Of a stretch of 64,000 bases of DNA, positions 1 through 8,925 are shown piece after piece. The DNA lies in the NCBI RefSeq assembly GCF_036786105.1, contig NZ_DAIQRQ010000004.1, positions 62,001 to 126,000 of the forward strand, given 5' to 3'. Every line of letters begins with the position of its first letter. Position 1 is the stretch's first letter. The position numbers and the translations under genes were made by a program. The notes beneath the pieces were generated by a model, which was not told where the DNA came from, ran no database searches, and was given only the letters and a program-made list of their open reading frames with translations. This DNA comes from Ohtaekwangia sp036786105. GTDB taxonomy: Bacteria > Bacteroidota > Bacteroidia > Cytophagales > Cyclobacteriaceae.

Positions 1-169
1 GAATAATGTTTGCAGTGCCAATCTCGCGCCTGGCACGCTTTACCCAGAAAGGAGGAACGCAGACACCAAGAAAGCCAAATTGTTTTGCTTCTTCCACCAA
101 AGCATCTATAGTACCAATGGTGAGTGTCGGACTCAGGTTGGTATGCTCGATGTAAGGTGCAAGATTCAT
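1..169 (-). CDS. deoC: Deoxyribose-phosphate aldolase, N-terminal part (cut by window edge)
   Basis: Only the first 56 codons lie in the window; the gene runs off the left edge. The reverse strand from the ATG at 169 reads MNLAPYIEHTNLSPT, then FGFLGVCVPPFWVKRA, which is the characteristic start of bacterial DeoC (the family form is DHTxLxPT followed by F-x-x-VCV-P). DeoC is a class I aldolase that cleaves 2-deoxyribose-5-phosphate to glyceraldehyde-3-phosphate and acetaldehyde in deoxynucleoside salvage. The Schiff-base lysine lies beyond the edge and cannot be checked. It is divergent from the GH89 gene. Confidence 0.85.
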   Translation of the reverse strand, partial: MNLAPYIEHTNLSPTLTIGTIDALVEEAKQFGFLGVCVPPFWVKRARREIGTANII

Positions 170-470
170 ATATGCAAGTACAAGTTAAAAAACACAAATC
201 ACAAATATGCAGTTCACGTCATCTTCCAAAAAACACGCTTTAATAAACAAATCCGCTTATAAGAGTAATACAAACGAGTGTGAGGCACTGGTATATGGCA
301 CGTAATCATAGCCGGTTGCTATTATGGATAATCTGTGTTTAAACGGGCCTGAAGTATTGCCGTTACATTTTCTCTACAGCAACCTATTGGAGATTATAAA
401 TAAATCGTGTTATCGTTGTAATGGTATACGTATACTTGCCTGTATTTGAAAAGATTAAAACCTACACCTC
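170..470. other. Intergenic region between divergent deoC and GH89 gene
   Basis: 300 AT-rich bases without a credible gene. It should hold promoters for both flanking genes. A perfect 12-base palindrome GTATACGTATAC lies at 424-435, just upstream of a TGTATTTG at 441-448 that differs by one base from the Bacteroidota -7 form TAnnTTTG. No proven regulatory element is claimed. Confidence 0.4.
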
Positions 471-2687
471 ATGAAGATGCTCAAACCCATACTGTACCTC
501 GGTGCCATTGTTATACTGCTGGCAGGATGTGCTCCCGAAAAGAAAGAAAAACAACCGGATGATGCTGCTACAGCATTGCTGAAGCGTGTGGTAAAAGATA
601 AGGCTAATGCATTTGTAATTGAATACATTGACCAGGAGAATGGCTTTGATGTTTTTGAACTGGAAAGTACAAGCGGCAAAATCGTGTTGCGTGGAAACAA
701 CGGGGTGGCTGTAGCTTCTGCGTTAAACTACTACCTGAAAAACTATTGTCACCAGGAAATGTCGTGGAACGATATGGAGGCAGAGTTAGGGGAGCCGCTT
801 CAGATTGTGGCCACCAAGGTGCGCAAAGTAACGCCTTATAAGTATCGTTACTATCTGAACTACTGTACTTTTAACTATACCATGGCCTGGTGGAACTGGG
901 ATCGCTGGCAACAGGAGATAGACTGGATGGCATTGAATGGTATAAATATGCCGCTCGCGCTTACCGGAGAAGAAGCAATATGGCGCGATGTATACCGCAA
1001 GCTTGGTTTTACAGACAAAGAACTCGAAGCATTCTTTAGCGGACCTTCCTACTTTTCATGGCTGTGGATGGGAAATATAGATGGATGGGGCGGGCCACTG
1101 CCTCAACATTGGATGGATACACACAAAGATTTGCAGAAGCAGATCGTAGCCCGTGAACGATCGCTGGGTATGACTACGGTGCTTCCTGCATTTACCGGGC
1201 ACGTGCCGCCAACATTCGTTCAGAAGTTTCCAAATGCGAAACTCAAGAAGACCAACTGGGGAGCCGGCTTTAACGATGTATATATACTCGATGCAGAAGA
1301 TTCTCTGTTTGAAAAGATCGGTGCCATGTTCCTGGAAGCACAGACAAAGGAGTATGGTACCGATCATTTTTATTCTGCAGATACATTCAATGAAAATGTA
1401 CCTCCTACAACAGACTCTACATACCTGAGCAATATCAGCGCAAAGGTATATCGCTCAATGGCTAATACTGATCCAAAGGCTGTGTGGGTTATGCAAGGAT
1501 GGATGTTTCACTATAATGATGAGTTCTGGAAACCGGTACAGATGCAGGCATTGTTTGCGGCTATACCTGACGACAAAATGATTGTGCTTGATTTATATAG
1601 CGAGAGCCACCCGGTATGGAAGACAAATGATGCCTACTATGGCAAGCCGTGGATATGGAATATGCTGCAAAACTTTGGAGGCAATGTAGGTATGTTTGGA
1701 AGAATGAGCAATGTAGCCGCTGACCCTGCAGCAGCTCTGCACGACCCTAAAGCCGGAAAGCTTATGGGTATAGGACTAACTCCGGAAGGCAACGAGCAAA
1801 ACCCCGCATTGTTTGCATTGATGCTGGAGAATGTCTGGCGTAATGAACCCGTCAACGTAGACGACTGGTTGAAGGGCTATGCACGCAGACGCTATGGGGC
1901 CAATAATGCTGCTGTAATCGAAGCATGGGGTATATTGAAGAATACAGTATATAGTGGCGGACTCGGTGAAGGAGCCTCAGAGTCAATCATTGTAGCGCGA
2001 CCAACATTCTCGGTCACTGGTCATCGTGTACTCACCAGGCTTGACTACGACCCGCAGGAACTTGTTAAAGCATGGCAACTGCTGGTGCAGGTTGCAGACT
2101 CCTTCCATACCAACGAAAGTTTTACATACGACCTGGTGGATGTTACCCGGCAAGTACTTGCCAATTATGCTTCGCCATTGCAACAGCGAATAGCACAGGC
2201 TTATCAGAAAAAAGACAAAGCGGCCCTTCATACCTATAGCCAGGAATTTTTAACGCTGATCGATGACCTTGATTCGGTTGTGGCCACACGCAAAGAATTT
2301 CTGTTAGGCAAATGGATTGACGATGCACGAAGCTGGGGCGAAACCGATGACGAGAAGAATATATATGAGTTCAACGCTCGCGATCTTGTTACGCTGTGGG
2401 GCGACAAGAACAGCGAGCTTCACGAATACTCCAATCGCCAATGGGCCGGATTATTAAAAAGCTTTTACAAGCCACGTTGGGAGCAGTTCTTTACTGCTAT
2501 AGAAAGCAGCATAACAACCCATAAGAAAGCCAACCTGCCGGCATTGGAAGAGAAACTGAAAAACTGGGAGTGGCAATGGGCCACAACTACCGGCAACGGC
2601 TTTGCAACAAAGCCCGCAGGCGACCCGGTAGACGTAGTGAAGAGTATATTTGCTAAATATCACGATCGCCTCGCCGGCAAGAACTGA
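471..2687 (+). CDS. Alpha-N-acetylglucosaminidase, GH89 family lipoprotein
   Basis: A 738-residue exported lipoprotein predicted to release terminal alpha-linked N-acetylglucosamine from glycans. The N-terminus has a hydrophobic stretch ending in a lipobox (LAGC, Cys20), so the enzyme is probably outer-membrane anchored. NAGLU-family landmarks are clear: NGINMPLALTGEEAIW and GPLPQHW in the catalytic domain, then DTFNE (Glu308) and TPEGNEQNP (Glu439). These two glutamates correspond to the two catalytic carboxylates of the family (human NAGLU Glu316 and Glu446). Length matches the family, and the C-terminal helical domain appears complete. The stop codon lies inside the 55-base sequence repeated across the N gap, so the reading frame is intact in either assembly. 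Neighbouring genes do not form an obvious glycan-use locus. Confidence 0.9.
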   Translation: MKMLKPILYLGAIVILLAGCAPEKKEKQPDDAATALLKRVVKDKANAFVIEYIDQENGFDVFELESTSGKIVLRGNNGVAVASALNYYLKNYCHQEMSWNDMEAELGEPLQIVATKVRKVTPYKYRYYLNYCTFNYTMAWWNWDRWQQEIDWMALNGINMPLALTGEEAIWRDVYRKLGFTDKELEAFFSGPSYFSWLWMGNIDGWGGPLPQHWMDTHKDLQKQIVARERSLGMTTVLPAFTGHVPPTFVQKFPNAKLKKTNWGAGFNDVYILDAEDSLFEKIGAMFLEAQTKEYGTDHFYSADTFNENVPPTTDSTYLSNISAKVYRSMANTDPKAVWVMQGWMFHYNDEFWKPVQMQALFAAIPDDKMIVLDLYSESHPVWKTNDAYYGKPWIWNMLQNFGGNVGMFGRMSNVAADPAAALHDPKAGKLMGIGLTPEGNEQNPALFALMLENVWRNEPVNVDDWLKGYARRRYGANNAAVIEAWGILKNTVYSGGLGEGASESIIVARPTFSVTGHRVLTRLDYDPQELVKAWQLLVQVADSFHTNESFTYDLVDVTRQVLANYASPLQQRIAQAYQKKDKAALHTYSQEFLTLIDDLDSVVATRKEFLLGKWIDDARSWGETDDEKNIYEFNARDLVTLWGDKNSELHEYSNRQWAGLLKSFYKPRWEQFFTAIESSITTHKKANLPALEEKLKNWEWQWATTTGNGFATKPAGDPVDVVKSIFAKYHDRLAGKN

Positions 2688-2688
2688 C
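2634..2688. repeat. 55-base direct repeat, left copy at scaffold gap
   Basis: These 55 bases, the last codons and stop of the GH89 gene, recur exactly at 2789-2843 on the other side of the N run. An exact match ending at the gap on one side and starting at it on the other is what two overlapping contig ends look like. Confidence 0.95.
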
Positions 2689-2788
2689 NNNNNNNNNNNN
2701 NNNNNNNNNNNNNNNNNNNNNNNNNNNNNNNNNNNNNNNNNNNNNNNNNNNNNNNNNNNNNNNNNNNNNNNNNNNNNNNNNNNNNNNN
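2689..2788. other. Assembly gap of exactly 100 N
   Basis: A round 100-N spacer of nominal length. Because the flanks share an exact 55-base overlap, the true gap is probably zero and the repeat should be merged. Confidence 0.97.
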
Positions 2789-2843
2789 GTAGTGAAGAGT
2801 ATATTTGCTAAATATCACGATCGCCTCGCCGGCAAGAACTGAC
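2789..2843. repeat. 55-base direct repeat, right copy at scaffold gap
   Basis: Exact copy of 2634-2688, including the TGA stop of the GH89 gene at 2840-2842. Sequence downstream of here is the natural 3' flank of that gene. Confidence 0.95.
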
Positions 2844-2858
2844 GATGTCAGGCATCTT

Positions 2859-2885
2859 CAGAGTCCCGGGAAACCGGTGACTCTG
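2859..2885 (+). terminator. GNRA-type hairpin downstream of the GH89 gene
   Basis: An 11-bp stem (CAGAGTC-CCGG with CCGG-GACTCTG, one bulged T) closed by a GAAA loop, starting 17 bases after the GH89 stop copy. There is no strong T-run after it, so it may be a transcript-end stabiliser rather than a classical intrinsic terminator. Confidence 0.55.
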
Positions 2886-3034
2886 TTGATATTAATAATC
2901 AAGGTAATTCTTTTGTGTATCAATAATACCCAAAGTCGTGGATCACTTCGGGGCCGCATTAATTTTTTGATCCGTTTATCAATTACTCGACATGTATACT
3001 AAATTTACAGATACATCGTCAGTAATATTTACCA

Positions 3035-3613
3035 ATGATCGAAGCACTCAAGCAAAACATCGCCAAGCACATTTCGATGTCGGATAAAGAAATGGACGAC
3101 TTTTGCGGGTTGTTCAAAATGAAGCTGGTTAAGAAAGGTGATTATCTTTTAAGAGAAGGCGATGTATGCAGTTTTGAAGGCTTTGTGTCTGAAGGCCTTT
3201 TTCGCGTCTATCATGTCGATTATAACGGGTTTGAACAAATCCTGTACTTTGCCACTACCGATTGGTGGATTACGGACATAGATAGTTTCACCAACTGTAA
3301 ACCATCTGATTTATATATAGAAGCATTAGAGGACAGTAAAATTTGTCTCATAAACAGTGCCGATAAAGATTTTGCCTACGAGCATTACCCTAAAATTGAA
3401 AGGCTCTTCCGTATTATGACACAAAAGACACACGTTGCCCTGCAGAGACGAATGATCGATAATTTAAGTAAGACTGCGGACGAACGATACCTCGATTTCA
3501 TACAAAAATATCCCCATCATAAACGCCTTTCCAATAAACTTGTGGCCGGCTATCTCGGCATCAGCCATGAATTTGTAAGTAAGATCAGGAAGAAACTCTC
3601 GCAGCGGAAGTAA
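3035..3613 (+). CDS. Crp/Fnr-family transcriptional regulator
   Basis: A 192-residue protein with an N-terminal cyclic-nucleotide-binding-like beta barrel (about residues 10-120, with KGDYLLREGDVC and FVSEGLFRVYH typical of the Bacteroidota Crp group) and a C-terminal segment (about 140-190) with a short winged helix, VAGYLGISHEFVSKIRK. The Arg/Ser phosphate-binding residues of true CAP are not obvious, so cAMP binding is unlikely and the ligand is unknown. It is followed, 78 bases on, by the MBL-fold and SnoaL-like genes, which are plausible targets. Confidence 0.85.
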   Translation: MIEALKQNIAKHISMSDKEMDDFCGLFKMKLVKKGDYLLREGDVCSFEGFVSEGLFRVYHVDYNGFEQILYFATTDWWITDIDSFTNCKPSDLYIEALEDSKICLINSADKDFAYEHYPKIERLFRIMTQKTHVALQRRMIDNLSKTADERYLDFIQKYPHHKRLSNKLVAGYLGISHEFVSKIRKKLSQRK

Positions 3614-3664
3614 TTAGTTTGAATTAATTGAACTTGTTCAATGCCTGGCTGGTGTTGGCCGGTA

Positions 3665-3672
3665 TAGCTTTG
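3665..3672 (+). promoter_or_regulatory. Putative -7 box TAGCTTTG
   Basis: Matches the Bacteroidota -7 consensus TAnnTTTG and lies 20 bases upstream of the ATG of the MBL-fold gene. No convincing -33 element at the expected spacing was found. Confidence 0.45.
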
Positions 3673-3691
3673 CTTTTGTTAAGCACACAAT

Positions 3692-4585
3692 ATGAAGCAC
3701 ATTATAACAACAACATTATTTATAACAATTTCAATTCTATCTATTATGGAAGGACAGGCACAAGGCTTCAGAAAAATTGAAGCAGGGAAATTAACGCTCG
3801 ATGTATACAATGCATCCGAAAACAGTTTTGGAGTAGCCTCAATAATCGTTGCAGGAAAATCGGAGGCCGTATTAATAGATGCCCAATTTACGCTGGCCGA
3901 TGCAGAAACGGTAGCGCAGCGCATTAAACAGTCGGGTAAAAAACTGACGAGCATTTATGTTAGCTACGGTGATCCGGATTTTTACTTTGGTCTGGAAGTT
4001 TTCAAAAAACATTTTCCGGAAGTAACTGTATACGCAGCCCCGGCAACGATCGATCATATCAAGGCTACTGCCCAGAAGAAACTGGAGGTTTGGGGAGGCA
4101 GACTTGGTAAGGCTATTACGTCAAATGTAGTTTTACCTCAGGTATTGCCGGGCAACACAATTGATCTGGAAGGTGATAAGCTGGAAATTATCGGATTAGA
4201 TCAGTTCCCGACCAGGACTTTTGTTTGGATACCTTCAGCGAAGACTGTTGCAGGAGGTATAAATGTATTTGGCAATACATTCCATCTTTGGATGGCTGAC
4301 ACACAAACCACTGAAGCCCGTAACAAATGGCTGACTGTTTTAGACAAAATCATTTCATTGAATCCTGAAGTTGTAATACCGGCCCATGCAAAAGCAGATG
4401 CTGCGTTTACCATAGCTTCGGTAAAACACACGAAAGAGTATATCCTTTTCTATGAGGAAGCTTTAAAGACCAATAAAACGTCAGAAGCCTTGATTAAGGC
4501 TATTCAATCGCGCTATCCTTCGTTGACCTTTGAAATGGCCCTGCAGTTAAGCGCTAAGGTAAATACAGGTGAAATGAAATGGTAG
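3692..4585 (+). CDS. Secreted MBL-fold protein with substituted metal-binding motif
   Basis: A 297-residue protein with an N-terminal signal peptide (cleavage near residue 23) and a metallo-beta-lactamase fold. The strand-loop motif that normally reads H-x-H-x-D-H is here Y92-G-D94-P-D96-F97 (SYGDPDFYFG), so only the Asp survives and the three His are replaced. Later fold landmarks are present: HLWMADTQT and the closing VVIPAHA. Similar substituted motifs occur in a divergent MBL subgroup (recollection, not searched), so this may be a genuine family rather than a decayed enzyme. Substrate is unknown. It lies between a Crp/Fnr gene and a SnoaL-like lipoprotein gene that starts 6 bases after its stop. 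Confidence 0.75.
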   Translation: MKHIITTTLFITISILSIMEGQAQGFRKIEAGKLTLDVYNASENSFGVASIIVAGKSEAVLIDAQFTLADAETVAQRIKQSGKKLTSIYVSYGDPDFYFGLEVFKKHFPEVTVYAAPATIDHIKATAQKKLEVWGGRLGKAITSNVVLPQVLPGNTIDLEGDKLEIIGLDQFPTRTFVWIPSAKTVAGGINVFGNTFHLWMADTQTTEARNKWLTVLDKIISLNPEVVIPAHAKADAAFTIASVKHTKEYILFYEEALKTNKTSEALIKAIQSRYPSLTFEMALQLSAKVNTGEMKW

Positions 4586-4591
4586 CCAGCC

Positions 4592-5059
4592 GTGAAGTAT
4601 TCATGTATCATCATTATAATACTGGCCATACAAATATTAATGTCACAGTGTAAATCAGGCAATTATCCCATGGACAACGTAGCGATTGTAAAGAGTACCT
4701 ATGAAGGTAAAACATCGGAGGAAAACGGTAAGAACCTGGAGCGATACCTGGCGGAATACGCCCGGTGGACAGAAGCTAAAGGATTTCCCTATGCCGGCAC
4801 CTATATAGGCTTTGAAGAAATCAATAAAAATGTATTTCATCGTTTGGCAACGGAATGGATTGATTACAAATTTACTCCGGAAGGTTATGTAGCAGACGGT
4901 GATAAAGTAGCTGCTTACGGTACCTATACAGGAATCAATAAGAAAACGAATAAATCATTTCAGGCCCGGGTTGTTCACCTTTGGAACTTAAAGGCAGGAA
5001 AGATAGTGTCGTTTGAGCAGTTTGTAGATAGCCAGCCTGTTAATGAAGCTATGAAGTAG
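4592..5059 (+). CDS. SnoaL/NTF2-like lipoprotein
   Basis: A 155-residue protein with a signal segment and a Cys at position 20 (MSQCKSG), suggesting a lipoprotein. The mature part fits the cone-shaped SnoaL/NTF2-like fold: a helical start, then alternating strands ending in VVHLWNLKAGKIVSFEQFVDS, which is typical of SnoaL-like proteins. The start is GTG at 4592, six bases after the MBL-fold gene stop, so the two are probably co-transcribed. Members of this fold are isomerases, hydrolases or binding proteins; no catalytic assignment can be made. Confidence 0.7.
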   Translation: MKYSCIIIIILAIQILMSQCKSGNYPMDNVAIVKSTYEGKTSEENGKNLERYLAEYARWTEAKGFPYAGTYIGFEEINKNVFHRLATEWIDYKFTPEGYVADGDKVAAYGTYTGINKKTNKSFQARVVHLWNLKAGKIVSFEQFVDSQPVNEAMK

Positions 5060-5182
5060 CTGCACGCATCAAGTCACCGGCAACAGCGTGAATGTTGTAT
5101 TCATCAGTGGTCTGCCAATACATTTCTCGTGACTGAGAATGGTATGGAGATGGCGGTTGCTGATGGGCTTTGATGTATTGGA

Positions 5183-5220
5183 TTGAAGTATGGGCACTGT
5201 AAAGTGCCCTTATACTTCAA
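5183..5220. terminator. Bidirectional hairpin between convergent genes
   Basis: TTGAAGTAT-GGGCACT-gtaa-AGTGCCC-tt-ATACTTCAA forms a 16-bp stem with a two-base bulge. It sits between the convergent SnoaL-like (+) and small secreted protein (-) genes. Confidence 0.7.
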
Positions 5221-5228
5221 GGTCTGTT

Positions 5229-5672
5229 TCACGGCTGCGAAGTAGCTTCTTCAATCTTTAGGATAGCCTGCATCAGCGGCAGTAACTTTGCGTGAGCATC
5301 CTCATTATCGAAAGCATGAGAGAATGTTTTATGGTCTGGCGTAGTGAGTGTTATGGTGGAGTGGCGGGCTCCATCGTAAGCGCGCTTCATCGAGGGTGAT
5401 GGCAGGTTGGGTATATCTTCCAGCTTTACATTCTTCAACGACTTTATGAGCAGATTCCATTCGTCCGGTGTAAGAGATCGCTTCACATCCTTGTTTTCTT
5501 CGCGACCTTCCACATGTAGCACCACACTATCGTGCGAGAGCGTTATTTGTTTCTGATAGCCACGCGTTAAGGTTGTATAATTAATACGCATAACAGATTT
5601 AGGCGATTGGCACTGCGCTCCCATCCCCGACAGGGATATTATGCAAAGGACTATGATTTTCCGGATTGTCAT
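5229..5672 (-). CDS. Small secreted protein of unknown function
   Basis: A 147-residue protein with an N-terminal signal peptide (hydrophobic residues 5-20, probable cleavage near GAQCQS; the Cys there could instead be a lipobox). The mature part is rich in charged residues and beta-strand patterns. The stretch TLTRGYQKQITLSH resembles other uncharacterised Bacteroidota periplasmic proteins, but I do not recognise a named family. It stands alone between two hairpins. Confidence 0.6.
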   Translation of the reverse strand: MTIRKIIVLCIISLSGMGAQCQSPKSVMRINYTTLTRGYQKQITLSHDSVVLHVEGREENKDVKRSLTPDEWNLLIKSLKNVKLEDIPNLPSPSMKRAYDGARHSTITLTTPDHKTFSHAFDNEDAHAKLLPLMQAILKIEEATSQP

Positions 5673-5705
5673 ATCCGAAAGGTATCAAAGAAAATATCAG
5701 AAATA

Positions 5706-5755
5706 AATAAGCCCTCCGGTATTGTGCACAGATTGTCACCGCCGGAAGGCTTATT
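5706..5755 (-). terminator. Terminator of the metallopeptidase gene
   Basis: AATAAGCC-c-TCCGG (5706-5719) pairs with CCGGA-a-GGCTTATT (5742-5755), a 13-bp stem with one mismatch, located 24 bases after the reverse-strand peptidase stop and before the start of the next reverse gene. Confidence 0.75.
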
Positions 5756-5779
5756 GTAATTAAAAATTATAATGCGATT

Positions 5780-8722
5780 CTATTCCTTCACAAATTTCTC
5801 ACGGATAAATCCCTTATCGGTTTGAATTGAAAGTATATACATACCGGCAGGCAGCGGCGATACATTGAGCTGCTGCTCATATTTTTCCGTATAGTGCACA
5901 CTTGCCCCGCTTAATGTAGAAATGCGCAGCGACTGCACAATGAGCCCTTCCTGTACTATCACCGTAAGGTTATCTTTTACCGGGTTAGGATACAAAGTGT
6001 GCGAATTAGAAAGCAGAGGCTCTTCACCACGGCCAGTCTTTGATGTTGTAGAAGTAATGTTTACAGTATAGTCTTCTACCTCGCCATACGTAAATGTCTC
6101 ACACGAAGTTGGTATACCGTTATATTTCATGGACACGCGCAGTCGTGTAGCGCCCAGTGCTGCTGTAGAAGGCACTGTAAAAGTTCCGCTAACCGGAGAC
6201 GTGGTAGAGGCAGCACGTGACCATATCTGTTCACCACTGTCTGCAAAATCTCCGTCATGGTTATAGTCAATCCATGCAGAGTATCCTTCGTTATAGATTA
6301 CGTCGGTCCAGGTTGGCGTTACGGTTAACGTGTTGGACGACCCACGCACGAGGTTAGTGGATATCGAGGTAAAATTACCGTATCCTGCATTGGCACCGGA
6401 AGTGTTGTTGATCGTTCCCAGCTGTACGCGCCCTATATATTCGTCTGTAACAACATTGCCTTTCGAAGCGCAGTAAGTAACCGATGTTGCAGTGGTGGTG
6501 AAATTTACCGAAGCACTATACGCTGATGTTGTGCTGGTACATTTGCTGCGTACCTGTGCCTCATACGTTTTAGCTGAAGTAAGCCCGGTGAGTGTCGCGG
6601 TAGCGCTGCTTACAGACACCGTTGTCCAGGTAGAGGTACCGGTAACACGATATTGTACATCGTACGTAGCATTGGCTACAGCAGTCCACGTAAGTGTAGC
6701 ACTGGTGGATGATATCCCTGATGCCGCCAAACCGGTTGGCACCGTTGCTGTGCAGGAAGGTGATCCGGAAGAGATCGTAAAATTTACATTCGATATATCG
6801 TAAAATATATTGCCGACAGCTTCCACTTTTACACGCGCTGTGGTGGTAACGTTATTCGGTACAGTGATCGCCTGCGATCCATCATTGGGAGTATTTGCTA
6901 CCAGCGTAATCGGATACGTAAAACCACCATCGGTTGACAGAAGTATATTTACATTAGCGCAATTTACCGGTGCTACATTCGTACTTGCCACATTCCAGGT
7001 AACGGTTTGTGACGCGCCAACATTCCAGGTAACAGCGGTGTTAGGAGCACTTATGGTAAAGGGCCCTGCGGTTCCACTTACTGTAACTACCATCAGGTCA
7101 TCCGAAGTTTGTCCACCGCCCGCTTTATTGTCGCGCACAGTTAATGAGAAGTTTAGTTTACGGGCAACAGATGGTACTACTTCCCATGTAGGTGTAAGGT
7201 TGTTGGCTACCACATCGCTGATTTGCGGAAAATAACGTTTCGGAGATGTAGTGCCTTCGCGCGAACGGAACATCGGCCCAACTGTGCGCGTGGATGTAGG
7301 AGCAGAGTCAGAGTTTGGATCTTCCGGATCGTTTTGCTCCCAGGTATAGGTAATAACATCACCATCAGGATCGGAGCCCTGTCCTGTTAATACAAAGGCT
7401 GTTGATTTTGGTATAGTATAATCAGCGCCTGCATTTGCCGTAGGCGGGTTGTTGGTAATACTAACTACCTGTGCGCACGATGAACTTGCACCGCTTTGAA
7501 CATTGGCAGATATATCGCGGATGTTTACATAAGCGAAATAGGCATCGCTATTGCTCTGCACATCCGCAGGGCAAATACCAGCATAGCCCATAATCGTGCT
7601 TGCGCTTCCGGGTTCCACCTCGGTTGTTCCACTGCCGCTGCGACAGGAAGCATTGCTTTGTGTATGATAGCCGCCAAACTGGTGGCCCATTTCGTGTGCC
7701 ACATAGTCAATATCAAAGGCATCGCCCGTAGGGTCAGATCTACCGGTATATCCGCTGCCTTTGCTACCCGTGGTACAAACGCAGGCGATGCAACCTGCAT
7801 TACCACCGCCAGTTGTGTTGAAGTTGTGACCAATATCATAGTTAGCATTTCCGATTGCTGCATCCGTTACCTGTTGTGTTTTTGCGTTCCACTCGTTAGA
7901 CCACGGGTCGGCAGATGTACTTCCATAGTATATAATGAGATCGTTGTTGGGTACAATCTCCATGGTAATGGCCAGGTCGCGCTCATATACTCCGTTTACA
8001 CGCGTCATGGTTACGTTCATTTGCGCGAGTATATTTGCTTTCTTCTGCGCATCAGTTCCTGTACCGGCAAATATGTTTCCATACTCCGCTGTACAGGAAA
8101 GCGCCAGTCTGTACTTTCTTAATTTCTTGTCGTTGGTGCGGGCCGTTTCACCCACACGTCCTCCGGAACGGTCGGCACCTGCCGTATAGCACTCAAAGTC
8201 TGCAACACGTTCCTGTATACTTTCCCGGCGGTATACCGTATATACTTTGCCATCGATCGAATACGGATCGATGTAGTATGTTTTATTCTTTCCGCTGGAA
8301 AGCACCATGCCATGGAAGCCTTGTTGCTCCGACACGCTGAAGCGAATGGTAGCAGACGGATCATCTATACCCTGGCCTGCATACGATTTTATACCAGGAT
8401 AACGTGCTGCCAGATCAGGATGCAGAACAGAAGCCTCCGTTACCGTGAAGCGCTCTATATTTCCATTGGGATTAGGAAAGGTTACCACCAGTTCTGCGCG
8501 ACCGGAAGCTAAACCACGCACGGGTGCATTCGTGATGGCTTCCTTGAATCCGGAAAGATCAAGCGCAAAGGTTTGATGTTCTGCAGGAGCCATGCGGCCT
8601 TGCGGTCGTAGTTTATCTTGTGGTAGTGATTCGGATGTTTTTGTCCAGAAGTTTTTCCCTTGGGAAAATCCAAGCGTGGCAGTCATGAGCATGACTGCCA
8701 CGAGCAGTAAATTTTTCTTCAT
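5780..8722 (-). CDS. Secreted reprolysin-like metzincin peptidase with T9SS sorting domain
   Basis: A 980-residue exported zinc protease. Order: signal peptide (1-20); prodomain; catalytic domain with the metzincin zinc motif HEMGHQFGGYH at 343-353 and a downstream Met-turn STIMGYAGIC; a PKD-like region with PPTANAGADYTI; a fibronectin type III domain (about 660-750, from VPTGLAASGISSTSATLTW); a GEVEDYTV beta-sandwich segment; and a C-terminal type IX secretion sorting domain (LYPNPVKDNL ... PLPAGMYILSI ... KFVKE). The protein is expected to leave the cell or attach to the surface via T9SS and to degrade extracellular protein. The gene is monocistronic, with its own terminator downstream. Confidence 0.9.
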   Translation of the reverse strand: MKKNLLLVAVMLMTATLGFSQGKNFWTKTSESLPQDKLRPQGRMAPAEHQTFALDLSGFKEAITNAPVRGLASGRAELVVTFPNPNGNIERFTVTEASVLHPDLAARYPGIKSYAGQGIDDPSATIRFSVSEQQGFHGMVLSSGKNKTYYIDPYSIDGKVYTVYRRESIQERVADFECYTAGADRSGGRVGETARTNDKKLRKYRLALSCTAEYGNIFAGTGTDAQKKANILAQMNVTMTRVNGVYERDLAITMEIVPNNDLIIYYGSTSADPWSNEWNAKTQQVTDAAIGNANYDIGHNFNTTGGGNAGCIACVCTTGSKGSGYTGRSDPTGDAFDIDYVAHEMGHQFGGYHTQSNASCRSGSGTTEVEPGSASTIMGYAGICPADVQSNSDAYFAYVNIRDISANVQSGASSSCAQVVSITNNPPTANAGADYTIPKSTAFVLTGQGSDPDGDVITYTWEQNDPEDPNSDSAPTSTRTVGPMFRSREGTTSPKRYFPQISDVVANNLTPTWEVVPSVARKLNFSLTVRDNKAGGGQTSDDLMVVTVSGTAGPFTISAPNTAVTWNVGASQTVTWNVASTNVAPVNCANVNILLSTDGGFTYPITLVANTPNDGSQAITVPNNVTTTARVKVEAVGNIFYDISNVNFTISSGSPSCTATVPTGLAASGISSTSATLTWTAVANATYDVQYRVTGTSTWTTVSVSSATATLTGLTSAKTYEAQVRSKCTSTTSAYSASVNFTTTATSVTYCASKGNVVTDEYIGRVQLGTINNTSGANAGYGNFTSISTNLVRGSSNTLTVTPTWTDVIYNEGYSAWIDYNHDGDFADSGEQIWSRAASTTSPVSGTFTVPSTAALGATRLRVSMKYNGIPTSCETFTYGEVEDYTVNITSTTSKTGRGEEPLLSNSHTLYPNPVKDNLTVIVQEGLIVQSLRISTLSGASVHYTEKYEQQLNVSPLPAGMYILSIQTDKGFIREKFVKE

Positions 8723-8925
8723 ACGTAAAGGTTTTGGTTAATGTATGCCCAAGATATAGTTCTTTCCGATAAAGAGCCGTTTGTTAATCGGATAACTTCA
8801 TGAAAAATATAAGCGTGTCAACATCTATAGTAAATATAGAGTTGTGTTGAGTATTGTTATACTCACTATTGAAACATCTATACCCCATTTATAAGTAATT
8901 ATATCTCAACAGAGGTTAAGAAAAA
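8723..8925. other. Intergenic region upstream of the metallopeptidase gene
   Basis: AT-rich spacer between two reverse-strand genes. It contains GAGTAT-tgtt-ATACTC (8849-8864), a perfect 6-bp hairpin 61 bases downstream of the DUF2490 stop, possibly a weak terminator, and should contain the peptidase promoter, which I could not place exactly. Confidence 0.4.

Noticed and set aside
424..435. Perfect palindrome GTATACGTATAC upstream of the GH89 gene
   Set aside because: TATAC-rich words are very common in this window, so a short self-complementary instance is weak evidence for an operator; mentioned only in the region entry.
2805..3002. 65-codon ORF after the scaffold gap
   Set aside because: It begins inside the repeated end of the GH89 gene in another frame and covers the downstream hairpin.
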